Source: Phytophthora sp. 'mugwort' (Eukaryota > Oomycota > Peronosporomycetes > Peronosporales > Peronosporaceae). From it: DNA of 64,000 nt. The DNA is taken from contig JAUCEF010000006.1 of NCBI GenBank assembly GCA_033558025.1, positions 868,001 to 932,000 on the forward strand, read 5' to 3'. Under the pieces are notes generated by a model. It was not told where the DNA came from. It saw nothing but the letters and a program-made list of their open reading frames with translations, and searched no databases. The position numbers and the translations under genes were made by a program. Numbering within the stretch: position 1 is the first letter of the stretch; the number at the start of each line of letters is the position of its first letter. Shown here piece by piece: positions 1 through 8,488 of the stretch.

Positions 1-344
1 GTGTGAACATTCCTCGAATAAAGGTTTCGTCCATGCCCTATTTGAGCAGGAATCAGCCACAAACTGGAAATGCAAGTTGTTCTCGGGCGCATTTCCTCAG
101 CCACTAAACAAAGGTTACACAAACCTCGTGGGTCATTTAGCGAAACCAGAAAACACAAGCGCCAGCAGACGCTATTTGGATCGGCTATAGCTGTGCAGTA
201 ACCCATCGGACACCATTTGAGGTATTTGAAGTATATGGCGTTTACATTATGTACAATGGGCCCATAATAGTGGTAGTCCGAGTTGGATACAAGCGTGGTT
301 TCCAAGATAACAAATCCCCCTCCATTCGTCTTCATTGGCTAAAT
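1..344. other. No gene seen
   Basis: No convincing coding frame, RNA gene or repeat was found here on either strand. It lies just downstream of the decayed repeat gene on the minus strand and may be more of the same degraded repeat. Confidence 0.4.
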
Positions 345-621
345 TTATCTTGGCTTCCAAGAGATCTCACCCCCTTTCTCCAACTGCTGCACAATCTCCT
401 TCAGTAGGACTTCCTTTGCATTGCCGTTGTTACGGTCGCCTCCTCGCCACTTGTCGTAGTTGGCTTGATCCGTCATCCAATCTAGCACAACGCGCATCGA
501 CGACTTCGCCCCGTCAATGCCGTCAGAGTCCCAAGAAATGGGTGTTTCTTTCCTGCTCGCGTTGTCGTTCGAGGTGGCTTGGGATAGCAGCCTTGTCTTC
601 CTTCTGCTTCTTCCTGGACAT
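345..621 (-). pseudogene. Relic of an oomycete multicopy repeat gene
   Basis: On the minus strand an ATG at 621 opens a short lysine-rich segment (SRKKQKEDK). After an apparent frameshift near 540 it continues as WDSDGIDGAKSSMRVVLDWM, then a WRGGDRNNGNAKE stretch, and stops at 345. I recognise this tryptophan- and aspartate-rich pattern as typical of a high-copy Phytophthora protein family associated with repeats, but I cannot name its biochemical role. The frame break and the lack of any C-terminal half suggest a dead fragment. Confidence 0.5.
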
Positions 622-1039
622 GCCGACAGGTATCCCAGATGGCAGTACAGACGTCTCCCTCAAGCTACTTGATGCGCCACCTTCGCTTGGCTTCATCGTT
701 CCTTTCGATCTTCAAATTGTGTCGGCGCCTCTTGGATATCTTGGAGAGGAAATGCTCGGGCATTAAACATCGTGATTGCGCCGGCGTCCGGGAGAAGTTT
801 AACATCTTGGAGAAGCAGTTCGCGAGACCGGAGATTTCTTGTCTGCTACAGGAGCTGGAATTACGAACGAAAGTGATTTTTGTGCTGCTGTTCGAAAGTG
901 ATGGCCATATTATTATGACCTACAAGCCGTAATGGCTGATAGGCAATCAGACCGCCCGAACTTACCTCTGATGATCTCGATAAGCTGAGGAAGTGGAACC
1001 CAGAGCCGGACACAGCTATTCGGCAGAGAATTCTCGCTT
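622..1039. other. Unassigned, probably transposon-derived
   Basis: Short overlapping frames occur on both strands but none has recognisable motifs. The region sits between two minus-strand transposon relics and is probably degraded repeat DNA. Confidence 0.35.
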
Positions 1040-1419
1040 CCATCCATCACTAATGGATGGAAGCGAGATTTGGACGCCCCATCCATAGTTCATAACCATT
1101 TGCGGGGCCCTGCTCCAGAGTGCCTTGTAGCGAAGAATCAGGATGTCCTCGAAGGGCGTCTTCTCTAGGCTTTGTCGGAGTCGTCGATACGTGAGTTCTG
1201 CAGCGGAGAAGAAACGCTCACACTCGTTTGGCGTTCGAAGCGAGTGTCGATGCAGATCTGCTTTACTGGTCCTTGGGCTTTTTCTACCGCTTGGACGAAC
1301 GATTCATCTACCGTAGTCACTGCTGTTTCTCGGGAAAAGAGACCATCGTCTATTTTATAGTTGGCTGTCAGCCTGTTACACGAAGAACACTGTCCAGATT
1401 TCACGGGCACGGGTCGCAA
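1040..1419 (-). pseudogene. hAT transposase C-terminal relic
   Basis: On the minus strand around 1199-1228 the frame reads NECERFFSAAELTYRRLRQS, followed by TPFEDILILRYKALW. This is the signature of the hAT dimerisation domain (CERxFSxA, then an R..R..L..  run and a leucine-rich helix ending in LR). The part upstream (1230-1419) lies in a different frame, so the copy is frameshifted. The catalytic RNase-H-like core was not found. It is a decayed fragment, not a gene. Confidence 0.6.
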
Positions 1420-2937
1420 CAGCTTCCGGGCTGCAACTCTGCTCCAGTTATTTTAAAAAATGGTTTGCTCAGCAGGCATTAGGGACACATCCCTCGACGT
1501 CAATAAATTAAGCCATGCCAAGGCACGGAGAAGCTCTGGTTGTTTATGTAGTATTATGACTTCGTTCCATCTTGAACAAGCTCGCGGTTTCTGCCAGGGC
1601 CTCGTCTGTCGGTCTGAAATATTGCAGGAAATCTAATGTCAGCGGCTCCATGAACTATAGCTGCTTCATTGCTTTCACTCGCAACGTAGAACGGGGACCG
1701 CTATGGATTTGTGGCGGGTTGGATGTCGCAATGGACCCTGAACCTTTTTTTTTTCACCGTTAGTCCTTGGCACTTGTCGCTAGTGATCGCGAAGGCTGGT
1801 ATGAGCGGCACCTGAGTTACCGTGACATTGAACGTTCTAGTAGTCCTTTTGATTGGAAAATGAAGTTTAATCGTTCAGACGGAAAACACCACGAGTGGAT
1901 CCTTCGATTCCTACCCGAATACGCATAGCGTCGACCGTGGTGATGGTTTCTTCACGCAGCTCTGCTGCGTAAGCTTGCTGCAGTTGCCGCAGAAGCGACA
2001 TCAATAATTTGCTTGATTATTGTGCTTAGTTTCCATTAGATGGTGTCTTCTGGGCTGGTCAATGTAGCAATGACAACGAATACCAAAATACCAGGGGCAG
2101 CTTTTGGTTCTTTCATATTAAAGAAACTTTCTTACGCCACCGTCCCAAGAATCTTTGTTCTTTCATAATAAAAATACACGTTGCTTTGTTGCGCGAAGGT
2201 TGACCGTAAAAGACTCAAGCAACATTCGCAATGGGGATATTATTTGTAATCCATACAGGTACCAAATCATAAAGGTAATGTAAGGACGTTTTGGAGCAAA
2301 TAGGTAGCGAAAAAGCATAAATATATACAAGCTATTCGTTTCTATTGTGATTAGTACTGGCACTCGTATCGCCCTAACAACTCTGGATAAAAATCCATAA
2401 ATAATTTTTATTTTTATTTTACTTATACAGTATCAGTATTTTGTTTTGCACGTTGTGGAAGGCATGTGCAAGTGGAGTGCGCCGCCGACATCACCCGAGT
2501 AGCTTCGTGGCGACTGGTTTTGGCTGCGTGGTGTCATACAGGCCCGTGTGTCAAACGCTTGCTCGTTGTGGTCCTCTCTTATCTGTCTGAGGAAAATTCA
2601 TACTAGTATTGAATAACTGTCCGGGGAAGGGCCTATTGATAGCTGGGCGTCGACGCATCAAGTCTCCATGTCAATTCCACCCGGCCACAAATTCCAGACT
2701 CAAAATATGACGTCTTGAAGTCATCACTTGGGATCTTGGGATTTGCAGGGGTCAACAACGAAAGCTAAGCGCGATGTCCATAAGAAAGTCTATTGCACAC
2801 ACGCTATGATCTTGACGCAAGAGCAGCTTCAAAGCTGCCTACTACAGTTTAGTTTGGTTCACATAGGCTTGGGAGGAGGGTAGACACTAAACTATCGTCC
2901 TCAATCCCCAACTTAAACACTGAAGGGATCATTCCGT
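1420..2937. other. Long gene-free interval, AT-rich in part
   Basis: About 1.5 kb with only short frames lacking motifs. The part from about 2050 to 2460 is AT-rich. It contains the 3' flank of the CAP-domain gene that ends at 2938. Nothing else is supported. Confidence 0.4.
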
Positions 2938-3732
2938 TTACTTTTTGGCCTTGCAACCAGGCGTCTGTGTGGCGGGAATTTTTGTGACGGGGGCCTCCGT
3001 AACGGGGATTTCAGTAGCAACCGGGGCGGTCGTAGCCGGAGGAGCAGTGGTGGCAGGAGGGGCCTTCGTGGTCGGGGCCGTGGTGGACGGCGTCGTGGTG
3101 TAGTCCTGCGAAGTCGAAGCCTCCCCTGCAACTTCATCCTGCTGCGACTGCTGCTGCGTCTGCTGCTGGGTCTGGTCGGTCGACTTCGTAGCGGAGTCGC
3201 CGCTGTCACATGCTTCAGTGTCACCAGCTCCAAAGTCCTGCGTCCAATAGTGTTTGTACGTGCTGCTCTCGACGTAGGCATACGCCGTTCCGAACATGGT
3301 GTAGTCGGTCCCAAGGATGTTAGCGCGGTGGCCTTCCGAGTTCATCCAGGACTCCATGACCGACGCGACATCCTCCTGACCGGCGGCGACGTTCTCCGCA
3401 ACCGCAGTCCACTCGTACCCGGCATCCGTGATACGCTGCGACATGGTGGAGCCGTCCGAGCCATCGTGGGCCATGAAGTTGTTCTTTGCCATGTCGTCCG
3501 AGTGGCGCTTGGCAGCAGCAGCCAGCTTTTTATTCGTGCACAATGCCGAAAGACCCGCTTTAGCTCGCTCGGTGTTCACAGCGTCGAGCATCTGCTGGTA
3601 GTACGCATCGTAGCTCGAGTACGTTTGCAACTTGCGTGGGTTCGTGCGCAGGTTGCTGAAGGCCGTCGAACTGTCCGACGAGATAGCGGCAACCACAAGC
3701 AGGAGGACAAGTGAGGAGCGGGTGATGGTCAT
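2938..3732 (-). CDS. Secreted CAP/SCP (PR-1-like) protein
   Basis: 264 aa. An N-terminal signal peptide (TRSSLVLLLVVAAISS, roughly residues 4-25) is followed by one bacterial YkwD-like CAP domain at about residues 45-170. Visible CAP landmarks are VNTERAKAGL, KRHSDDMA, AENVAAG, SWMNSEGHRANIL and YWTQDFG. The C-terminal third is Gln/Thr/Pro-rich (QTQQQTQQQ, then TTAPTTKAP-type repeats), which looks like an O-glycosylated mucin-like tail ending in CKAKK. The ATG at 3732 was chosen because it begins the signal peptide and lies about 55 nt after a near-perfect oomycete initiator on the same strand. A longer upstream frame (to 3969) would bury the signal peptide. CAP proteins are extracellular and bind sterols or lipids in several lineages; the role here is inferred only. 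It is divergent from the two-domain CAP gene at 5337. Confidence 0.88.
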   Translation of the reverse strand: MTITRSSLVLLLVVAAISSDSSTAFSNLRTNPRKLQTYSSYDAYYQQMLDAVNTERAKAGLSALCTNKKLAAAAKRHSDDMAKNNFMAHDGSDGSTMSQRITDAGYEWTAVAENVAAGQEDVASVMESWMNSEGHRANILGTDYTMFGTAYAYVESSTYKHYWTQDFGAGDTEACDSGDSATKSTDQTQQQTQQQSQQDEVAGEASTSQDYTTTPSTTAPTTKAPPATTAPPATTAPVATEIPVTEAPVTKIPATQTPGCKAKK

Positions 3733-3780
3733 TATGGAAATATTGGTGTTGTTTTTCTCGTTAGGGTTGCTTCGAGACGG

Positions 3781-3797
3781 CAAAATGGGAAGTGAGC
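3781..3797 (-). promoter_or_regulatory. Oomycete initiator (Inr) of CAP gene
   Basis: The minus strand reads GCTCACTTCCCATTTTG, matching the oomycete Inr/FPR consensus GCTCATTYYNCAWTTT with one difference. It ends about 50 nt before the ATG at 3732, the usual distance, and therefore supports that start codon. Confidence 0.75.
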
Positions 3798-5276
3798 GCC
3801 AGCATGGTGCACAAACAGCAAACAGGCGGAAGATAAGACGACGGGCAGAGGGGGTGCCCTGCAGGCGAACAAGTGTCTGTCTACTGATACGGTACGAGTC
3901 TGGCGCCGGTAGTAGCGGCAAATGGAGTCTCCATCTGACCAGCTTCCGGATGGCAAAAGTTGCTCGCAAACCAGCTGGACGTCGCGGGTCTCCACTATCG
4001 AATTGCTAAACCCGAGTGGCGTCTTTATCGAGGTTATCGAAGCCATAGACACGGTGGGACTCCTGTATAACGTAGACCCGTGCCAGACACAGACGCGTTC
4101 TGAAGTCGTGTCAACGTAGACTCCCTCATTTTCACGGGATCGCTGGCATTTGCCGTCTTTTCGCTATGTCATAACCGGTTAGCACGATGTGAACAGGGAC
4201 GGCCCGGTGAGCCGATACCAGCACGATTGTGGGGTTCTAATTAACGCCCGCCGTTGCCGAGGAAGTCTGCGTCAGAGTTTAATCGATGGCGGTAAATGCT
4301 ATCCTTGCTGCCGCAAAAGCAGCTGGGTCACCTGCAGTTCTCGCCTGAGGATGAACACCAGCAGCAGCTGAAGTTGATTCCTATGACTCGTACAATTAGA
4401 AGCAGCATCTGTAGACCACGTGCGAGCGTTCAACGAAAGCTGTTAAGGGGCACGAACTGTTTGGCCTTAGACTGGTGCAAGCTGGTGAAAGGGAACACTA
4501 TATGTAAAAACTGTGAGCTGTCTGAAACGGTCGGTAACGACTCCTCATATGGCTGTTGCAGCTTCATACAAGTAGCCTGCTCGCCATCTGAATCGACAGA
4601 TAATTCGTTCCCCAAGATTTATTATTAATAGTCGCCGAGCAAAGCGTTCCAGCCATGAGCTTGCAGGATGAGCAGCGTACGACTGCGGTGCCGAACTAAT
4701 ACAGACGGGCGACAAGCAGGTCAATCTGGACGTTGCGCTCGGTGCGCGATGTCCTGGTCGAGGAGATGGCACCACACTCCTTGGTTCACAAGCATCTTAA
4801 AGCGTTCAAGGACGGCGATAGCCATGAATCAAGCGGCAATCTGACACAATTGCACGTGTATGTCTGTGTTTCGTGGCACGCCACACCCGAAGCACACACT
4901 AAAACTCGTCGTTACCTAACTGAATAGGCACGTCGAAGATGATATTTCCAGTCTGCAGCTGGTTTGCAGTCCTCCTAGGTATTGGTATATACGATGCACT
5001 GCACAATTCCCTGCCTTCGCTATTTCCTCGCTAGTGTCTAAATCTGTTGCCTGTCCTTTGCAGCTCCGTGGCCACAAACGCGAATGGTAGTAAGTCCAAA
5101 TATCTTGTGTACTGAATGGACGCTGACCTTGTCGCGTCGGGCGACAGGCCCCTGAAGCTGAGCTGAAGCCGGCCACCGCCACGCCACCAAATCGAGTAAA
5201 GCTTTACTGTCAACCACGCCCTCTCGATCCAACCTCGTGACCATGAGCCTGGCAACTTTATGCCGATTCTTTTGTG
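3798..5276. other. Divergent intergenic region between CAP genes
   Basis: About 1.5 kb separates the two divergent CAP genes. The open frames present (for example 4296-4628 and 4916-5182) lack motifs, start context and homology, so I do not call them genes. It presumably holds upstream control sequences for both genes. Confidence 0.45.
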
Positions 5277-5290
5277 TCATTCTCCCTTTT
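5277..5290 (+). promoter_or_regulatory. Probable oomycete Inr of two-domain CAP gene
   Basis: TCATTCTCCCTTTT lies 47 nt before the ATG at 5337. It resembles the TCAYT..ATTT oomycete initiator, though the final AT pair is less exact than at the neighbouring CAP gene. Confidence 0.5.
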
Positions 5291-5336
5291 ACCGCCTTCG
5301 ACTTGAACCTGCACCTGAAGCTGCACCTGTTGTCCC

Positions 5337-6461
5337 ATGTCGACCTCCATGCAGCGCCATCAGCACCAGAGAGCGACCTTCCTGCTTATTGGACTGATTG
5401 TCAGTTCGATCTGCCATGCCGCCTGGGCAATTGAGAGCCTCTCACCCAGGGCTATCGGCGACGCTATCGCCCAAGAGATGAATAACTCCGCTAACGTCAC
5501 TACACGTAACCTGCAAACATACTCGCCAACCGATTTCCAGTCGCTTCTACTCGCTGCGGTGAACAAAGAGCGTGCCACACGCGGTCTTGCGTCGCTCTGT
5601 ATGAGTAGTAAGCTTCAGTCTTCAGCTCAAAAACACTCGAATGATATGGCGACAAACAATTACTTAAGTCATACGGGCTCAGACGGATCCTCAATGTCGC
5701 AGCGTATCACCGTCACAGGCTTCGACTGGACGGCCATCGCGGAGAACGTTGCGGCCGGCCAGAAGGACGTGACGGCAGTGATGAAGTCCTGGATGAACTC
5801 TGCTGGACACAAGAAGAACATTCTAAACAGTGAGTTTACAATGTTCGGCTGTGGTTACGCTTACAGCCTTACGAGCACGTACAAGCATCACTGGACTCAA
5901 GACTTTGGTGCTGGCAGCAGCGAGTCGTGCTCTTCTACCACCGATCGAGGCTCCGACACAACATCACCTGCTACCAAGGCGCCCGCTGTCACGACAAAGA
6001 CACCATCATCCACGACGAAAGCTCCGATGGCCGCTCCGTCTGCTGCGCAGTCGGACACGATGCAGACGCAAATGTTGGCTGCTGTCAACCAGCAACGCGA
6101 GGCGGCGGGTCTCTCGGCGCTTTGTGCCAACTTGGAGCTGCAGTTGGCAGCTCAAGGCCACTCGGATGACATGGCAGCTCACGATTTCATGAGCCACACG
6201 GGCTCCAGTGGCTCTACGATGTCAGCGCGTATTCGTGACTCAGGTTACGACTGGAATTCCATTGCGGAGAACGTCGCCGCCGGTCAAACGGACGTCGAAG
6301 CGGTGATGGCGGCCTGGATGAACTCTCCCGGTCACAAGGCCAACATTCTGAGCTCCACCGTCACGATGTTCGGCTGCGCGTATGCATACAACGCCGACAG
6401 CACGTACAAACATTACTGGACCCAGGACTTCGGCAAGAGCAACTCGGAGTCGTGCTCGTGA
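5337..6461 (+). CDS. Secreted protein with two tandem CAP/SCP domains
   Basis: 374 aa. A signal peptide (RATFLLIGLIVSSICHAAWA, about residues 12-31) precedes two YkwD-like CAP domains at about 66-190 and 245-370, joined by a Thr/Ser/Pro-rich linker (TTKTPSSTTKAP). Each domain keeps the same landmarks: VNKERATRGL and VNQQREAAGL, KHSNDMA and GHSDDMA, AENVAAG in both, WMNSAGHKKNIL and WMNSPGHKANIL, and HWTQDFG and YWTQDFG. Each has a cysteine in the M-F-G-C segment that the 2938-3732 paralog lacks. ATG 5337 is used, but Met5 (5349) is an equal alternative. It is secreted, and the biochemical role is not shown by sequence. The internal duplication and the divergent single-domain neighbour indicate local gene or domain duplication. 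Confidence 0.88.
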   Translation: MSTSMQRHQHQRATFLLIGLIVSSICHAAWAIESLSPRAIGDAIAQEMNNSANVTTRNLQTYSPTDFQSLLLAAVNKERATRGLASLCMSSKLQSSAQKHSNDMATNNYLSHTGSDGSSMSQRITVTGFDWTAIAENVAAGQKDVTAVMKSWMNSAGHKKNILNSEFTMFGCGYAYSLTSTYKHHWTQDFGAGSSESCSSTTDRGSDTTSPATKAPAVTTKTPSSTTKAPMAAPSAAQSDTMQTQMLAAVNQQREAAGLSALCANLELQLAAQGHSDDMAAHDFMSHTGSSGSTMSARIRDSGYDWNSIAENVAAGQTDVEAVMAAWMNSPGHKANILSSTVTMFGCAYAYNADSTYKHYWTQDFGKSNSESCS

Positions 6462-7000
6462 GTCGAAGTCTTAAGTTGCTGGAGCAATAGATCTGCATGT
6501 TTATAGACAGTGAATTATGCATGAAAAGTAGTGTAAGAAGAGAAAATACGTAGATTATGATAATATCATTTGGCCGAAGCCCCATTACTGTGAGCTCGTT
6601 TGAGGAGTTTTCGGCATCCGTCGCTTTACTTGCTAATCTTCGAACAACTCCCGAACTTTGCCTTGATTTCGTTTCCCAAAGCTGGACAAGGTTAGGACCA
6701 GTCGCTGAACTGAGGATCTGGGACCTGCGATCGGCCGTGGGTCGCGGGTGGGTATGACTTAAACAACATTTACAGATAAGGTTCTGCTTCGCACTTGGTT
6801 TTTACTATTAGTTCTTTGCTCAAAAAGTCATTAACCCCCCCCATCTGGGATAAGAAGTATAGGGTTAGCAAGGCTGTAGGCTCAAGGATTCGCCATTATT
6901 CGCGAGGCTAGGCTGGGGTAAGGTCGTGATTATAAGGGCATATATATACAACGTCCAATATTGTACTGTGATCTGCGATACTGCCCCACGTTAGCTTACA
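6462..7000. other. Intergenic, no gene seen
   Basis: 3' flank of the two-domain CAP gene, followed by sequence without a credible frame. It leads directly into the 17-bp tandem array. Confidence 0.4.
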
Positions 7001-7114
7001 TGGGGCACTACTACTGGTGGGGCACTACTACTGGTGGGGCACTACTACTGGTGGGGCACTACTACTGGTGGGGCACTACTACTGGTGGGGCACTACTACT
7101 GGTGGGGCACTATT
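7001..7114. repeat. 17-bp tandem array, about 6.7 copies
   Basis: The unit TGGGGCACTACTACTGG is repeated head to tail with starts at 7001, 7018, 7035, 7052, 7069 and 7086, and a seventh partial copy from 7103. The full copies are identical, so the array is recent or homogenised. It lies at the edge of a pogo-like transposase relic. TGGGGCA words recur at 7600-7606, which suggests the unit came from a transposon end. Confidence 0.95.
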
Positions 7115-7420
7115 AAAGGGATGGGGTATTGCATCTTGACCCCGTGCGAAGACGAACGACTTCACGTTGACGTCCTCGGCCCCACGGAATTCAATTCTCG
7201 TATTGCGATTGTGATAAAGGAACACAGCAGTCTCATTCATGTTATAAATGTTCGAGTACTAAATGTTGTACGGTACTCCTTGATCACCTGCTGCACGTGC
7301 TCGATGTCTTCCTGTCGAGCTTATACTTCTTCGTAACCGGACGCTCGAAGCCTCCAGTTCTTGGATTACATGCAACTTATTTTCCGCCATGACTTGGATT
7401 TCATCAGCAAGACTTGAATT
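7115..7420 (-). pseudogene. pogo/Tigger-like transposase relic
   Basis: On the minus strand at about 7150-7250 the frame reads IYNMNETAVFLYHNRN, then EFRGAEDVNVKSF. This matches the first catalytic Asp region of pogo/Tigger DDE transposases (NMDET...V.F.GA....V.), but the catalytic Asp is replaced by Asn. No second or third catalytic motif was found. It is a fragment of an old copy. Confidence 0.55.
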
Positions 7421-7951
7421 GATAATGAAAGGTGAAAAAAAAGCTGCTCCCTGAGCTCGACCAACCTACGGTAGCAAGTCGCCAATGGCAATAGTTTACG
7501 CTGGCTCCGATCTGACAATTCTGAGAATTCTGAGAATTAAATCAGTCTAAAAGAGTGGGCACTACATTTATCGCAAGACCCCACCCGAAGCCCTCCGGGT
7601 GGGGCATTATTAGAGGGATTGGGCACAATCCAAGGTTTTACAGTAGATTGAGAAGCTCCGTCACTGTTAATGGATCGTGAGAGCATGGCTCTTCGGGTTC
7701 ATCACACTCGCATTCTGATACTCTAGGAGACCCGTGCCGCTAGACGCCCTAGACGCTCTTTTTTTTTCTTCATAGCGGGGGGCGAGTTCTTGATGCGCTC
7801 TGCACATTATGGACAGCCCCTTTCCAACTAACGTTTGGTGGACATCTAATATTATAACCTACTGACTGCAGACCAATAGCATATCATAACCTAGTCATGA
7901 CTTCAACGAATAATGGGTACAGCAGCTCATATCCAAATTGCTGTCTGCCTG
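7421..7951. other. Intergenic with a GC hairpin
   Basis: No gene is seen. A 9-bp perfect hairpin (CCCCACCCG at 7579-7587 pairing with 7596-7604) is followed by GCATTATTAGAGGGATTGGGCA, similar to the flank of the tandem array (GCACTATTAAAGGGATGGGG). Both may belong to one degraded element. Confidence 0.45.
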
Positions 7952-7967
7952 TCATTCCGCGATTTCC
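7952..7967 (+). promoter_or_regulatory. Oomycete Inr of small secreted protein gene
   Basis: TCATTCCGCGATTTCC fits the oomycete initiator plus flanking pyrimidine-rich region. It ends 35 nt before the ATG at 8003 and supports that start over the in-frame upstream ATG at 7913, which lies before the initiator. Confidence 0.65.
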
Positions 7968-8002
7968 TCTCGAGTCGCAAGTCGTTCTCAAAGTCAGTCA
8001 TC

Positions 8003-8368
8003 ATGCAGTTCTTCAAGTCTGTTGCCTTGCTCGTCGCTCTAGTCGCTGGACAGTTCGATCCGTCGGCCGGCCAAGATGCCGCCACTCTGATCGCTCAGCT
8101 TGGGTCTGACGCAGTGAGCAAGGCTGCGGTCACGTCGGCCATCGCCGACTCTGTCAGTGCTGCTCTCGCCCGGATCAATCCCATCGACGGCCAGCTCCAG
8201 GAAGCTATCAAGCAAATCGTCGCCCAGGCCAACAGCAACGCAGCAGCCAACGACCAGCTCAACGCAAACCTACAAACCCTCCTAAACTCGGCCGAGACCT
8301 TCACCGACGCGGACGATAACGCTGCCTCCATCTTCAACGGCAAGCTGCGAGCGGAAGGCGATAAGTAA
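8003..8368 (+). CDS. Small secreted alanine-rich protein, unknown
   Basis: 121 aa. The first 15-24 residues form a signal peptide (QFFKSVALLVALVAGQF). The mature part is Ala/Asn/Gln-rich and predicted helical (repeated ALARI, QEAIKQIVAQA, LNANLQTLL heptad-like runs), with no cysteine and no RXLR motif. I do not recognise the family. ATG 8003 is preferred because it starts the signal peptide and follows the initiator. The size and signal fit a secreted cell-surface or effector-like protein, but no function is shown. Confidence 0.7.
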   Translation: MQFFKSVALLVALVAGQFDPSAGQDAATLIAQLGSDAVSKAAVTSAIADSVSAALARINPIDGQLQEAIKQIVAQANSNAAANDQLNANLQTLLNSAETFTDADDNAASIFNGKLRAEGDK

Positions 8369-8488
8369 TATGCTACCGTTCAAGATCCCAGCACTATTAA
8401 CTCTAATTCTTACATGAACTTCAACACAAAGTGCTTGAAAACAAATGTATATGCCGGTGTATGTACTTCTCACCTCAACTCTGCAAAC

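Noticed and set aside
335..766. 143-aa plus-strand frame
   Set aside because: The minus strand carries the recognisable repeat-gene protein over the same bases.
3732..3969. 79-residue N-terminal extension of the single-domain CAP protein
   Set aside because: It would place the signal peptide internally and begin upstream of the initiator.
7001..7114. CRISPR-like array
   Set aside because: The 17-bp units are directly adjacent with no spacers, and the genome is eukaryotic.
7579..7604. Rho-independent terminator
   Set aside because: Hairpin only; eukaryotic context and no gene ends nearby. It more likely belongs to a repeat.
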